This document shows positions 1-8,460 of a stretch of DNA of 64,000 nt, piece by piece. A model generated the notes under the pieces. It saw only the letters and a list, made by a program, of their open reading frames with translations, had not been told where the DNA came from and did no database searches. The position numbers and the translations under genes were made by a program. The DNA is taken from contig DATLIX010000106.1 of NCBI GenBank assembly GCA_035539215.1, positions 155,366 to 219,365 on the forward strand, in the 5' to 3' direction. This DNA comes from Dongia_B sp035539215 (GTDB lineage: Bacteria; Pseudomonadota; Alphaproteobacteria; Dongiales; Dongiaceae). How positions within the stretch are numbered: position 1 is the stretch's first letter; every line of letters starts with the position of its first letter.

Positions 1-1
1 G

Positions 2-244
2 GCGGGTGAGCGCATGCGCTTTCCCGGCCATACTGAAATCAGCGCCGTCTGCACCCATCCGGACCATCGCGGCCAAGGTTACGGGCGCGATCTCGTCGAC
101 GCGCTGGTGCACCGGATCGCCGAGCGCGGCGATATGCCCTTCCTGCATTACCAGGCCGGCAATCCGGCTGCGGGTTTCTACGAGCGGCTGGGATTCGCCC
201 TGCGGCGTAGGCTGCCGGTAGCGTCCCTGAAAAAGTCCGCGTGA
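2..244 (+). CDS. GNAT family N-acetyltransferase, 3' part only
   Basis: The frame is open from the window edge, so the 5' end lies outside. The visible 80 residues hold the GNAT acetyl-CoA loop (HRGQGYG, a version of R/Q-x-x-G-x-G/A, near codon 24 of the visible part), followed by a helix and the usual C-terminal NPAAGFYERLGF segment of FR47-like acetyltransferases. Such enzymes move an acetyl group from acetyl-CoA to an amine; the substrate cannot be read from this part. The gene is followed by a hairpin at 326-355 that it shares with the convergent gene ending at 400. Confidence 0.85.
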   Translation, partial: AGERMRFPGHTEISAVCTHPDHRGQGYGRDLVDALVHRIAERGDMPFLHYQAGNPAAGFYERLGFALRRRLPVASLKKSA

Positions 245-325
245 AATTCCCACGTGAAAATCGGGGGGCGACCGCTCAGCGGCGGCGCGGTCAGGAGAGG
301 TCGGGGCGGGGTAAACCGCGCAGGA

Positions 326-355
326 CAAAGCCGCCCGCGTGGACGGGCGGCTTTG
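326..355. terminator. Bidirectional terminator-like hairpin
   Basis: A perfect inverted repeat with 12-bp arms (CAAAGCCGCCCG and CGGGCGGCTTTG) and a 6-nt loop. It lies between two convergent genes that stop at 244 and 400. The T residues fall inside the right arm and no long T-tract follows, so it may be only partly intrinsic. Confidence 0.6.
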
Positions 356-399
356 CTGGCGGTTTCGCTCCCCCAGGATGCAGGGCTCTTGGCTACCGG

Positions 400-1008
400 T
401 TACAGGCCGCCGGAAGAGCCGCCGGAGGAGGAGCCGCCGCCGGCCGGCACGCTGCCGCCGACCGAACCGCCGGAACTGGGCATTTGCGGCGCGCCGTTGC
501 CGGTGCCGCTGGGGCTGGGTGTGCCGGCAGAGGTATTGCCGATTGATTGCGGATTGGTCGAGCTGCCGCTACTGAGGCCGCCGAGGCCCGAGCTGGACGC
601 GCCGGTCGAAGACGAACTGTTGCCGGAAGACAGGCCGCCCAGCGGCGCCACGCTGGGCGTCGCGTTGCTGCCGAAGGCGCTGCCGCTGCTGGTGGCCGGG
701 GCACCGCCCTTCACGCCGGTACGGCCGAAGGATTTGTTCTCGATCGCGTCGGCGTGGATCTTCTGCTCGCAATCCGGCTTGCCGTGGAAGGCGCAGGCGG
801 AACTGGGCGGGAAGGTGAGCGGCGGCGTCGGCTTCTTGTCGGGCGCAGGCACTTCGCCATCGGGACCCTGCACGGCCGTGGGACTGGTGTTCTGCGCCTG
901 GGCCGCCGGGATCTGCGCGAAGCCGAGGGCGGCGGCGAGGAACGGCGCGACCATGATGGCGGTGCGCGCGGCCGATCGAGTGCGTGAAAGCGGGGTTGTC
1001 TGTTTCAT
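400..1008 (-). CDS. Secreted Ser/Gly-rich low-complexity protein
   Basis: The 202-residue product begins with a basic n-region, a hydrophobic stretch and an Ala-rich cleavage site near residue 38 (AAQAQ), which suggests Sec export. A short region with two Cys (CAFHGKPDC, residues 72-80) is followed by about 100 residues made almost only of Ser, Gly, Pro, Asn and Thr, with repeats such as GGLSSG and SSGG. This is likely unstructured or a flexible surface tail. An AGGAGC ribosome site precedes the ATG. I do not recognise a family; the coding strand is clear because the reverse frames lack a signal sequence. Confidence 0.75.
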   Translation of the reverse strand: MKQTTPLSRTRSAARTAIMVAPFLAAALGFAQIPAAQAQNTSPTAVQGPDGEVPAPDKKPTPPLTFPPSSACAFHGKPDCEQKIHADAIENKSFGRTGVKGGAPATSSGSAFGSNATPSVAPLGGLSSGNSSSSTGASSSGLGGLSSGSSTNPQSIGNTSAGTPSPSGTGNGAPQMPSSGGSVGGSVPAGGGSSSGGSSGGL

Positions 1009-1362
1009 CGAATGCGCTCCTGAAAAAGTCTCACAGGTGGAAATCCCGTATCGGGCGCGGCGCGCGCAGCGTTCCGGCGCGAAGCCAGCAGTGACGCCCG
1101 AGCGGGAGTCCGGTCACACGAAGGCAATCGCAGGCGCTGGCCGATGTTCCATCGCCTACAGGCGACCGGCTTCACCATTTGGTGTGGTTTCCCTTAAGTG
1201 CCCGAAAGAAGTGCGCTTTGCGGGGCGCCGCTCTCCTGTAGCCCAGCGCGTCTTGCCACAAGGAGCGTGCTCTTGCCAGGAGCGACGGGAGATGCGACAT
1301 CTGCCGCAGATAAAGTGGCGGCAACGGATCGGCGCGGTTGCGCGGCGGCATGGGGATGCGGG
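1009..1362. other. Gene-free divergent promoter region
   Basis: This spacer separates two divergently transcribed genes. I see only a short imperfect direct repeat of CTTGCCA-AGGAGCG around 1252-1286 and no convincing gene. Confidence 0.5.
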
Positions 1363-2247
1363 ATGGCGGCGAGCGAGACGGTCACCAAGGTCAAGCAGAA
1401 ATACGAAGCGGCCTGGGGCAGCTATCTTCAGGTCGCCGAACAGGTGGCGCGCGAAGAGGGGCAGAATCTGGCGCGCATTCTCGGCCGCTGCCTCTATGCC
1501 CGCAACATGCATGCGCATAAGGCGTGGCGCCGTTATCTCCCGCAGATGGGCGGCATGGATCTGTCGCCGCGCGTGCCGGGTGCGTCGCAGATCGCCTATT
1601 ACAGCTCGGTGGTGATCGAGCTGCTGCGCCAATACGTGCCGGCGGATGCGGCACGCATCGTCGAGATGGGCTCCGGCTGGGGTGCCATCATCTCCAGCTT
1701 CTGGCTGGCTGGCGGGCCGCGCGATGCCGCGTACTACGCGCTGGAATATACCGATAACGGCCGGGCCACCACCCGCGTGCTGGCCGCCGCGGAGCCGCGC
1801 TTCCAACTGCGCAGCCTGCCCTTCGATTATTACGACGCCGATTTCAGCGGTCTTGCCGCGCAAGACGCCGTGCCGCCGAAGACGGTGCTCTACAGCATTT
1901 TCTCGATCGAGCAGATCGCCGAGTTGCCGGAGAGCCTGATCGAACGCATGCTTGCGGTGCCCGGTTTTGCGCGCGCGGTCCATATCGAGCCGGTCGGCTG
2001 GCAGTTCCGCCGCAACGGCCTCGGCGCGCGGTTCGATGCGTTCCTGGCGCGGATCGGCCTGCCGCCCCTGACGCGCAAGGCGGCCACGTCACGGCGCTGC
2101 CGCAAGGCCGGCTTCAACCGCAACTTGGTGGAGCTGCTGCGCCGCTACGAGGCGGCCGGGCGCATCGTCATCGAGGCGATCGACATCGATATCGTCAGCC
2201 CGCATCCGGGCAATGCCGGCACGCTGATCGTCTGGCGCAAGGCCTGA
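1363..2247 (+). CDS. Class I SAM-dependent methyltransferase-like protein
   Basis: This 294-residue protein has a Rossmann-type motif I (IVEMGSGWG, about residues 98-106) and a following strand ending in an acidic residue (YYALEYTDNG), as in class I methyltransferases that bind S-adenosylmethionine. The N-terminal 90 residues are helical and may form a substrate cap. The substrate is unknown. The frame stays open upstream to 1198, but the ATG at 1363 gives a normal N-terminus (MAASETVTK). It stands alone, with no obvious operon partner. Confidence 0.75.
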   Translation: MAASETVTKVKQKYEAAWGSYLQVAEQVAREEGQNLARILGRCLYARNMHAHKAWRRYLPQMGGMDLSPRVPGASQIAYYSSVVIELLRQYVPADAARIVEMGSGWGAIISSFWLAGGPRDAAYYALEYTDNGRATTRVLAAAEPRFQLRSLPFDYYDADFSGLAAQDAVPPKTVLYSIFSIEQIAELPESLIERMLAVPGFARAVHIEPVGWQFRRNGLGARFDAFLARIGLPPLTRKAATSRRCRKAGFNRNLVELLRRYEAAGRIVIEAIDIDIVSPHPGNAGTLIVWRKA

Positions 2248-2306
2248 GGGGCGGGCGCGATGGGCGAGGGCGATGGACGGGGGCGATGGGCGAGGGCGCG
2301 CCGCCG

Positions 2307-2687
2307 TTATTGCGTGCAGCCGGTCAGCTGCTTTTCCTGGATGGAGAAGACCTTGCCCTCGGTCACTTCGACATTCTTGACCGTGCATTGCCGGCCGGTC
2401 GTATCGCCGAGCTTGACGTCGTAGCGGCCGGATTTCACGCCGGCGACCTTCAGCCGCTCTTCGGCATCGACCGATTTATCGGGATCGGCGAGGCAGAGAT
2501 TCTCGCCATAGGCCGTGCTGCCGGCGGGGGCGAGCTGCAGCAGGTTCACCGTGTTGCGGGTAAGGTTCCAGAACCGGGTGCCGGAGGCCGCCAAAGCGGG
2601 ATCGGCGGCAATGACGCCGGCAAGCAGCGTGCCGGCCAGGAGCAGGCTGCCGCTCAATTTCCATCTGTTCGCACCGAAGCCGCGCAT
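2307..2687 (-). CDS. Small exported protein of unknown function
   Basis: The 126-residue product has a typical signal peptide (basic RGFGANRWK, hydrophobic core, cleavage after ADPALA), then a small domain that opens with TRFWNLTRNTVNLLQLAP. That segment resembles the tracheal-colonisation/PQQ-like small periplasmic proteins, in which a short motif precedes a beta-rich fold, but I cannot name the family. Two Cys remain in the mature part, with a third near the C-terminus (GCTQ). A strong GGGGAGG site precedes the ATG at 2687, which is why I prefer it to the longer frame starting at 2756. Confidence 0.75.
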   Translation of the reverse strand: MRGFGANRWKLSGSLLLAGTLLAGVIAADPALAASGTRFWNLTRNTVNLLQLAPAGSTAYGENLCLADPDKSVDAEERLKVAGVKSGRYDVKLGDTTGRQCTVKNVEVTEGKVFSIQEKQLTGCTQ

Positions 2688-2826
2688 TCTTTCCTCCCCG
2701 ATCGCGTCTGACTGGAGCGCGCCCTGAAGGGACGCGGTGACGGATAGCCCGACCATTCTAGCCAGGGCGCTTGTACCGGCCGATGCTACTTTGGATCAAG
2801 CCGGCGGGGCCGCACGGCAGGAAAGC

Positions 2827-3177
2827 CTACGAAGTCAGGGAGCCGGAAGCGCGCCGGCGGGTCGGGAGGCATTCGTAGGTCACATAGGCGGGTATGAACA
2901 CGTTGGCGATTGAAATCAACAGGGCCCTCGCTGTTTGCCAGGCGACGCTCAAATCGACGAACAGTGCCAGCGCACCTGTAAGGCATAGCGGCGTCAAGAA
3001 CGCCATCACGAAACCAACGGCAAATGCGATCGCGCGGCGCGGGACTGGTACATTCCCTGGCAATAAGGCGACGACGGGCGGTCCCAGGAAAATCAACGCT
3101 CCATCCGGGTGCAGCAGCGGAACGGCGACGATCAAAGCCGTCGCAAGCGCCAATCGCAATAACAGCGTCGAACGCAT
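2827..3177 (-). CDS. Small integral membrane protein
   Basis: The 116 residues contain about four hydrophobic segments (near 5-22, 27-43, 50-72 and 82-98) joined by short basic loops, and end in a charged, probably cytoplasmic tail. There is no recognised family or catalytic motif. The start is uncertain: the ATG at 3177 has GGAG directly beside it, and a GTG at 3204 in the same frame is the alternative. A small direct repeat (GGGAAATGTC twice on this strand, 3189-3215) lies around the possible start sites. Confidence 0.65.
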   Translation of the reverse strand: MRSTLLLRLALATALIVAVPLLHPDGALIFLGPPVVALLPGNVPVPRRAIAFAVGFVMAFLTPLCLTGALALFVDLSVAWQTARALLISIANVFIPAYVTYECLPTRRRASGSLTS

Positions 3178-3331
3178 CTCCGCGATATGACATTTCCCAG
3201 GCACGACATTTCCCGGGGCTGCATGCTCAGGTGAGCTGACATCAAGGGTGAGGCTAGCATGACGCCCGCCCGGTAGGCGATGAGGAAACCGGGGTCAACC
3301 TCATCGCCTGCCGGTCGGTTACGGGAGCGCC

Positions 3332-3892
3332 TCAGAAGCCGGCGGCGCGGCGCATGGTACAGATCCCGGCTGTCTCGCGGAAGCAGCGCTGGTAGAGCAT
3401 GACAAGGCCGGTGGCGATGCTGAGGATATCGGCGATGAAACCCGGCATCGAGGCAACGACGATGTCATGGGCAAGCCAGCAGGGCATGGCCACCAACATC
3501 AGCACGCGCAGCGGCAGTTCGGCCCGCTGCATGCGGCCCGCCGTCGAGAAGGCGGCGGCCATGCCGGCGAAGAGCGACGGCAGCCCCTGCCAGGTGATCG
3601 CGACCATGCCGGCCAGTGCCACCATCAGCACGTAATAGAGCCAGCGATAACGCGCCGCGGCGATGTGCAGCGCAATTACCGTCTGCACCGCCATCAACCC
3701 GTTCATGGCGGCGGCGGTCCAGTCCTCCAGCAGACCGTAATGAACGATGAAAGCAAGATTGTTGCAGATATAAATCAGCAGCATGGCCCGTCGTGAGCGG
3801 AAGAGGGGAAAGATGGCGAGACAGAACATGCCGAACAGACCGGCGCCGCAGGCGGCCGGATTGGCCGCAATTGTCACCAACATGCGTTCCAT
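3332..3892 (-). CDS. YgjV-like inner membrane protein
   Basis: The 186-residue protein has about six membrane-spanning segments and the general layout of the Imp-YgjV family: a first helix followed by FPLFRSRRAMLLIYICNN, then repeated short helices. The role of the family is not established. An AGGAG site lies eight bases before the ATG. It is transcribed alone; the 580-bp spacer upstream has no other gene. Confidence 0.75.
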   Translation of the reverse strand: MERMLVTIAANPAACGAGLFGMFCLAIFPLFRSRRAMLLIYICNNLAFIVHYGLLEDWTAAAMNGLMAVQTVIALHIAAARYRWLYYVLMVALAGMVAITWQGLPSLFAGMAAAFSTAGRMQRAELPLRVLMLVAMPCWLAHDIVVASMPGFIADILSIATGLVMLYQRCFRETAGICTMRRAAGF

Positions 3893-4473
3893 TTTTTATT
3901 CTCCTAGCTATACCGGCCGTCACGGGGATGGCGTGACGACGCGGACCGGCCATTGCATCGATGGGAGGGAGTGGGCCGGTGACGGTAAGCTAGGTGTCGC
4001 TCGGCTACGCGAGCGTTTCAGGGAACCGCGAAGAGGTTACGGCGGTAACGCGGCGAGGGAATGTCGTCGAGATGCCTTGCCGTTTTCGCATATGCGTCAG
4101 TTTTGGCTGCGCTGCAGCAACTTCTGCGACGAAGGATCGGCGCGGCAAGGCGGAAAAATATGTTGTGAATATATGACGGCGGGAACTTTTTCGGAGCTGC
4201 GTCAAAGGCGTGAAGGTTTCATCTGCAACATGCCGAAAACCGTCGCATGCCGCCCCCGGTCACAGCGGGAGCGACGCCACCGCCGACATCAATTGTGATC
4301 CATGCCACACATATTCGCGCCGTGGCTTGACGCCCGGCCGGGCGGTGCAGGTTACAGATTCACGCCGGCAAGGGCAGCCGTCGTGGCGGCGCTCGATAGC
4401 GCCTTCACAGGTCGCGCTTCTGGCCGGGGCCATCTCCTGCTACGATCGTCGGGTCCGATGCGGGAAGGGCATC
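3893..4473. other. Gene-free spacer of 580 bp
   Basis: This region lies between a leftward membrane-protein gene and a rightward lipoprotein gene. It has a more AT-rich part near 4150-4190 that may hold promoters. Its open frames lack ribosome sites and read like noise. Confidence 0.45.
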
Positions 4474-4917
4474 ATGAAAAGCTCGCTCATCGCGCTGCTT
4501 CTGCTGGCAGCCTGCGCCTCGTCCTCGCAAACCACGCCGCATGAAGTGGTGGCCACGCCGCCGCCCGGAAAATATTCCGGCGCCGAGCAATGGGTCGAGG
4601 TGATGGCCATGCGGGGCCTGGTGGCTTGGCCCGCACCGCTCGAGGTGCAGATGGATCTCGCGAGCTGTATCTGGCTCTATGTGAAAAGCCGGCTGACGCC
4701 GGAGCAGCTGGCTGAATTCGATGCCGCGGTCCGCAACGGAGGCGAGGTCGCCCCCGCTACCGGCAGGGCGCTGATGGACGCGGTGGCCGCGCCGATACCT
4801 GGCGATGCCTCGTTCCTGGAATTCTATTGCCCCGACAAGATCGCGGAGTTCAAGGCTTATCCGGCCTATCCCGTTCTCGGGCCCGGCACCTGGAGCGGCC
4901 CCCCGGCAGCGCAATGA
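4474..4917 (+). CDS. Lipoprotein of unknown function
   Basis: The 147-residue product starts MKSSLIALLLLAAC, a short type II signal peptide with lipobox LAAC and the modified Cys at residue 14. Ser at +2 points to the outer membrane. The mature part has two more Cys (in ASCIWLY and FYCPDK) that could form a disulfide. A GGAAGGG site precedes the ATG. The palindromic repeat at 4961-5023 follows it. I do not recognise the family. Confidence 0.8.
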   Translation: MKSSLIALLLLAACASSSQTTPHEVVATPPPGKYSGAEQWVEVMAMRGLVAWPAPLEVQMDLASCIWLYVKSRLTPEQLAEFDAAVRNGGEVAPATGRALMDAVAAPIPGDASFLEFYCPDKIAEFKAYPAYPVLGPGTWSGPPAAQ

Positions 4918-4960
4918 GCAGACGGCCAAGGGGGTGATGCCAGGCGCCGGGAGCGGACAG

Positions 4961-5023
4961 GTTTCAAGTGGAAGCCGATCCGCTTCCACTTAAACGATCG
5001 CGCTCTAGCACGATCGCGCTCTA
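4961..5023. repeat. REP-like palindrome plus 14-bp direct repeat
   Basis: A hairpin with 10-bp arms (AAGTGGAAGC at 4966-4975, GCTTCCACTT at 4982-4991) is followed by two copies of ACGATCGCGCTCTA (4994-5007 and 5010-5023). The last copy supplies the stop codon of the leftward HAD gene. A decayed relative of the hairpin lies at 41637-41662. Confidence 0.7.
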
Positions 5024-5695
5024 CCCTGGGGGTTCCTCCGCATTGACCATGGAGAGCACCGTAGCGGCGAGATCGGCAGGGGAATCCACCAGCTGGTCCG
5101 CGCCGGCAGTTTCAAGTTCGTCCCGGCCACCATAACCCCAGAGCACGCCAAGACCGCGCATGCCGACCGCATGGGCGCCGGAAATATCATGCCGGCGATC
5201 CCCGACCATCAGGCTTTGATGTGGCGAAAGACGATGTTCAGCCAGAATATGGGCGAGCAGTTCAGGCTTGTGATCCAGCGCGCCGCTAGGCACCGAGCCG
5301 TAGATGCCATCGAAGTATGCGGCAAATTTTAGATGGTCCAGAATACGGCTGGCGAAAATCGCCCTTTTTGATGTCGCGAGATAGAGCCGCAATCCGCTCC
5401 GCTTCATCTCTGCAAGGGATTGGCCGATTCCCGGATAAGGCACGCTGCCGAGATATCCGCTTTCACCGTAATGCTGACGATAGGCGGCGACCGCTTCATC
5501 GACCCTGTCGTCTCCGTATGACTGCAGCAGAAGTTGCAAGATATCTTCGAGCGGCGGCCCGATGGTGTGTCTTAGATCGAGGTTCTGATCCGGTTCATGT
5601 CCAAGGGCGCGCAGGGCGGCAAGGCAGCTTGCCAGAATGCCGGGATACGAATCGATCAAGGTGCCGTCGAGGTCCAGAAGAACGGATCGGGTCAT
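5021..5695 (-). CDS. HAD-superfamily hydrolase, phosphoglycolate-phosphatase-like
   Basis: The 224-residue protein has all four HAD motifs: DLDGTLIDS (residues 7-15, nucleophile Asp7 and acid/base Asp9), a Thr-Ser motif II in LATSKRAIF, a Lys in DHKPELL, and the Mg-binding GDRRHD. The helical cap between motifs I and II is of the C1 type seen in Gph and related phosphatases. It probably removes phosphate from a small metabolite; the exact substrate is unknown. The ATG at 5695 was chosen because the fold begins five residues later, although the frame stays open to 5932. Confidence 0.85.
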   Translation of the reverse strand: MTRSVLLDLDGTLIDSYPGILASCLAALRALGHEPDQNLDLRHTIGPPLEDILQLLLQSYGDDRVDEAVAAYRQHYGESGYLGSVPYPGIGQSLAEMKRSGLRLYLATSKRAIFASRILDHLKFAAYFDGIYGSVPSGALDHKPELLAHILAEHRLSPHQSLMVGDRRHDISGAHAVGMRGLGVLWGYGGRDELETAGADQLVDSPADLAATVLSMVNAEEPPG

Positions 5696-5826
5696 GATCC
5701 GAAGATAGCAGCCAAAAGCAAACGCGTACAAGTTCGCTTGGTTTCGTTGCTGCTTCGGATCATGCGCCGCAGGGCCGACGGTTCGTCCACAGGGCTGAGC
5801 CGTGGCGGCGCGCCAATGCGTCCCGC

Positions 5827-6054
5827 CTAGCGCCCCAGTTCCGCCGGCGTGGCGATGCCGGGGTAATAGGCATGGCCGCCATCGGGGCGGGCGCAGCGAT
5901 TGACCTGGCCGCTGGAGACCAGGCGGCTGCATTCCGCCTCGACCTGATGCTCATAGCTGGGCGATCCGTAGAGGGCGGTGGAGAGGTCCCGCTCGTTGAG
6001 GCCGGGGCGGTGATGGATGACGAAGTCGAGCACATCGGCAATGGTTGCTGTCAT
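5827..6054 (-). CDS. Small winged-helix-like protein
   Basis: The 75-residue protein (MTATIADVLDFV...) has the pattern of a small winged-helix domain: helix, HRPGLNERDLSTALYG as the turn-helix, then a helix and a strand pair ending in a Tyr-Pro near the C-terminus. Similar short proteins occur in many alphaproteobacteria, but the function is unknown; DNA binding is an inference. A clear AGGGAGA site supports the ATG at 6054 over the one at 6081. Confidence 0.65.
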   Translation of the reverse strand: MTATIADVLDFVIHHRPGLNERDLSTALYGSPSYEHQVEAECSRLVSSGQVNRCARPDGGHAYYPGIATPAELGR

Positions 6055-6113
6055 GGCAGATCTCCCTGACGTCGCACGCATCCCCCGTCGCGCTGGGACG
6101 CCATGATCGCATA

Positions 6114-6212
6114 GAGCAGGGCGATCGCCTAGATGGAGCAGGGCGATCGCCTAGAGCGGGATGATTGCCGGCTTCGCCCTCGCGGCGGCCGTGAAGCGGC
6201 AATGAATCATCC
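6114..6212. repeat. Tandem 20-bp repeat followed by imperfect palindrome
   Basis: GAGCAGGGCGATCGCCTAGA occurs at 6114-6133 and again at 6136-6155. An imperfect hairpin follows, with arms GGATGATTGCCGGCTTC (from 6159) and GAAGCGGCAATGAATCATCC (6193-6212). The TAGAGC and CGATCGC words link it to the element at 4961-5023. The rest of the 6055-6507 spacer shows no gene. Confidence 0.6.
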
Positions 6213-6507
6213 GTCGCGGGCCGGCGATAGCGCACCGATATACGGCCCCATTGCCCAAGCTGCAGTGCAGCAAGGTGGTCGCTGCCACACGCCCATGTGT
6301 CACCGGGCCAAATCATCGGCCGCGGAATGCGGCATCGCTGTCGTTGCGCTCTTTCCGGCTGCACGCCATCCGCCTAGAATGAGGCCGGAACAAGACGGCC
6401 GACTCCATCACGGCGAGCGGTGGAACGGAAAGCAGCCGCGCGACGAACCAAGCTGCGTGACGAATCCAACGGAGCTGCCATGCGTGTCGACCACATGAGT
6501 ACCGATC

Positions 6508-7056
6508 ATGAGTGATGCGGCGACGCCTGCCTCCGGCAAGCGGCCTTATCTGCGTACCACCAAGGTGGATTTTCTCGATCGCTGCGCGCCGCGCATCGCC
6601 GCCTTCTATCGCTTCTGGGACGGCAAACGTCAGGGGCGGACCATGCCGACGCGCGAGGATTTCGATCCGCTGGAGATGCGCGACTGGCTGCCCGGCATCG
6701 TGCTGGTCGATGTGCAGCATAATCCCCGCCGGCTCACCTATCGCCTGGTCGGCACCCGTTCGGTCGAATTGAAGCAGCGCGACGTCACCGGCCAGACGGT
6801 GGAAGAGGGCTATCACGGCGCCTCGCTGGACGACATCCTGGAGAACTACCGCCTGGTGATCGAGGGATGCACGGTGCTCTACGACTGGGAGGCGGCCGCC
6901 TCGCAAAGCGGCTATCTGCAGGATATTGAGACGCTGATGCTGCCGCTCTCCGCCAATGGCGAGACGGTCAACATGGTGATGGTCTATTTCGAGGTCGCCA
7001 GCTATCTGCCGGAGATCGAGGGCGTGCCGGACGATGCGCTGCCCTCCACATCCTGA
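6508..7056 (+). CDS. PAS_5-type PAS domain protein
   Basis: The 182-residue protein is a single PAS domain of the PAS_5 type. Marks seen are FYRFWDGKRQGRTMPTREDFDP, then MRDWLPGIVLVDV, the LTYRLVGTRSVEL core strand, a DVTGQTVEE turn, and a closing strand with MLPLS. These proteins are abundant in Rhodospirillales; they have no output domain, and the role of most is unknown. A paralogue lies at 25136-25621. The gene stops three bases before the next one starts, so the two are likely cotranscribed. Confidence 0.85.
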   Translation: MSDAATPASGKRPYLRTTKVDFLDRCAPRIAAFYRFWDGKRQGRTMPTREDFDPLEMRDWLPGIVLVDVQHNPRRLTYRLVGTRSVELKQRDVTGQTVEEGYHGASLDDILENYRLVIEGCTVLYDWEAAASQSGYLQDIETLMLPLSANGETVNMVMVYFEVASYLPEIEGVPDDALPSTS

Positions 7057-7059
7057 AAC

Positions 7060-7536
7060 ATGACAGCGGCCGCCTCCGGCAAGTCGACACGCACGACACG
7101 TCTCATCAAGGCCCCGCCGGAAGCGGTCTACGCCGCCTTCACGGACCCCGCCGCCCTGGTCGCCTGGCTGCCGCCGGGCGAGATGACCGGCAAGATCCGC
7201 GACTTCGCGGCGGGGATCGGCGGCGGCTATCGCATGTCGCTGTTCTATCCGCCGAACCAGAATGGGTCGCGCGGCAAGACGGCGGCGGGCGAGGACAGGG
7301 TCACCGTCCGTTTCCTGGACCTGGCGCCGTCGCGCCGCATCGTCGAGGCCGTCACCTTCGAGAGCGACGATCCCGCCTTGCAGGGCGAGATGATTGTCAC
7401 GGTGACCTTCGACGCGGCAGGCGGCGGCACGGAAGTGGTCTTCCTGTGCGAAAATCTGCCGCCGGGCATCAGGCCGGAGGACAACGAAGCTGGCGCGCGG
7501 CTCTCGCTGGAGCAACTGGCGCGGCGTTTCGCATGA
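7060..7536 (+). CDS. SRPBCC/AHSA1-type START-like domain protein
   Basis: The 158 residues follow the AHSA1 pattern: TTRLIKAPPEAVYAAFTDPAALVAWLPP at the start (written here as the usual helix after strand 1), then a beta-sheet with VTVRFLDLAPSRRIVE, and a final helix with ARLSLEQLARRF. The fold makes a hydrophobic pocket for small ligands; the ligand is not known. It follows the PAS_5 gene after only three bases, which implies translational coupling. Confidence 0.8.
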   Translation: MTAAASGKSTRTTRLIKAPPEAVYAAFTDPAALVAWLPPGEMTGKIRDFAAGIGGGYRMSLFYPPNQNGSRGKTAAGEDRVTVRFLDLAPSRRIVEAVTFESDDPALQGEMIVTVTFDAAGGGTEVVFLCENLPPGIRPEDNEAGARLSLEQLARRFA

Positions 7537-7549
7537 GGGCCGGTGCCTG

Positions 7550-8194
7550 TCAGCGCCAGGCCGCGGGTTCGCGCCACATCGCCCAGCTCATCGGCGCGCT
7601 GGGCGCGGCGCGGTATTCGGCGGTGACGGTGAAGCCGAAGCGGGCATAGAAAGGCAGGTTGGCGGCGTTTCCGGTTTCCAGGAATGCCGGCCGCCGGCCG
7701 GCATCCAGCCGCCGCGTCCAATCGCGCATCAGCGCCGAGCCGACGCCCTTCCGCTGGGCCTCCGGGGCGACGCCCAGGAAGAAGAGATAGTCATGCGGCC
7801 GCGCCAGCGAATGGTGGCGGTCGATCGCCCGGCGCAGCTGCAGCAGGCGATGCAGCCGCGTGAGGCCGGTCAGCCTGAGAGCCACCGGCACGAAGGCGAT
7901 CTCCTTCGCGATCGGCTGGGGCCCGAGATGCTCGGAGGGAATCCAGGCGATGACGGCCCCGCCGGTCGAGGCGCGGCGGATCTCGCCCGGCCCGAAGATG
8001 ACGCGGCGCAGGATGAATTCCATGAAATCCTTGCGGGCGGCGTGCCGTCCGTCATCGGCGCGGCTCATCCAGGTGAAGAGCGGCTCGTCCCTGAAGGCGT
8101 CGGCTAGATCGGCGGCGGCGGCGGCGATCCCGTCGGACGCGATCGGGTCCGGCGCGGATGCGGCGGCGATCAGCGCGGCAATGTCCCTGGTCAA
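7550..8194 (-). CDS. GNAT family N-acetyltransferase with TTG start
   Basis: The 214-residue protein shows FFLGVAPEAQRKGVGSAL (acetyl-CoA binding, Q-R-K-G-V-G) and a C-terminal FLETGNAANLPFYARFGF, both hallmarks of GNAT enzymes. No ATG or GTG fits: an in-frame TAG lies just upstream, and the next Met falls inside the domain. A TTG at 8194 sits eight bases after AGGGGA, so I take it as the start. It is convergent with the SRPBCC gene and leaves only 13 bases between the stops. Confidence 0.8.
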   Translation of the reverse strand: MTRDIAALIAAASAPDPIASDGIAAAAADLADAFRDEPLFTWMSRADDGRHAARKDFMEFILRRVIFGPGEIRRASTGGAVIAWIPSEHLGPQPIAKEIAFVPVALRLTGLTRLHRLLQLRRAIDRHHSLARPHDYLFFLGVAPEAQRKGVGSALMRDWTRRLDAGRRPAFLETGNAANLPFYARFGFTVTAEYRAAPSAPMSWAMWREPAAWR

Positions 8195-8460
8195 GATCGT
8201 TATCCCCTATCCTCTGTCGCTTGAGCCGCGCGGCAAACAAGTTGCCGCAACGGCGGGCCTCGTGTGTTCCCCGAGCGGGCTGCGCCATCCGGCAACCGGA
8301 TCGCCGATGGCGCAGCGACTTCTATATATGGATCGCAAGCGGCGTCGTTGTAGGGCGGCCGTGAGGGTTCGGCCGGCTGTCGGTCGCAACGCTGCGGTGT
8401 TGTTCTGCCGGCCTATCTCCACACGCTTCCCCGCCGGCGCCGCGGCGCCGGCGGGTCCCA

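Noticed and set aside
254..1615. Open frame of 453 codons at the left end
   Set aside because: It covers the opposite strand of the secreted Ser/Gly-rich gene and the start of the methyltransferase, and has no fold.
4182..4210. GGAAC word that might start an EcfG-type promoter
   Set aside because: No CGTT-like -10 element lies at the needed distance of 16-18 bases.
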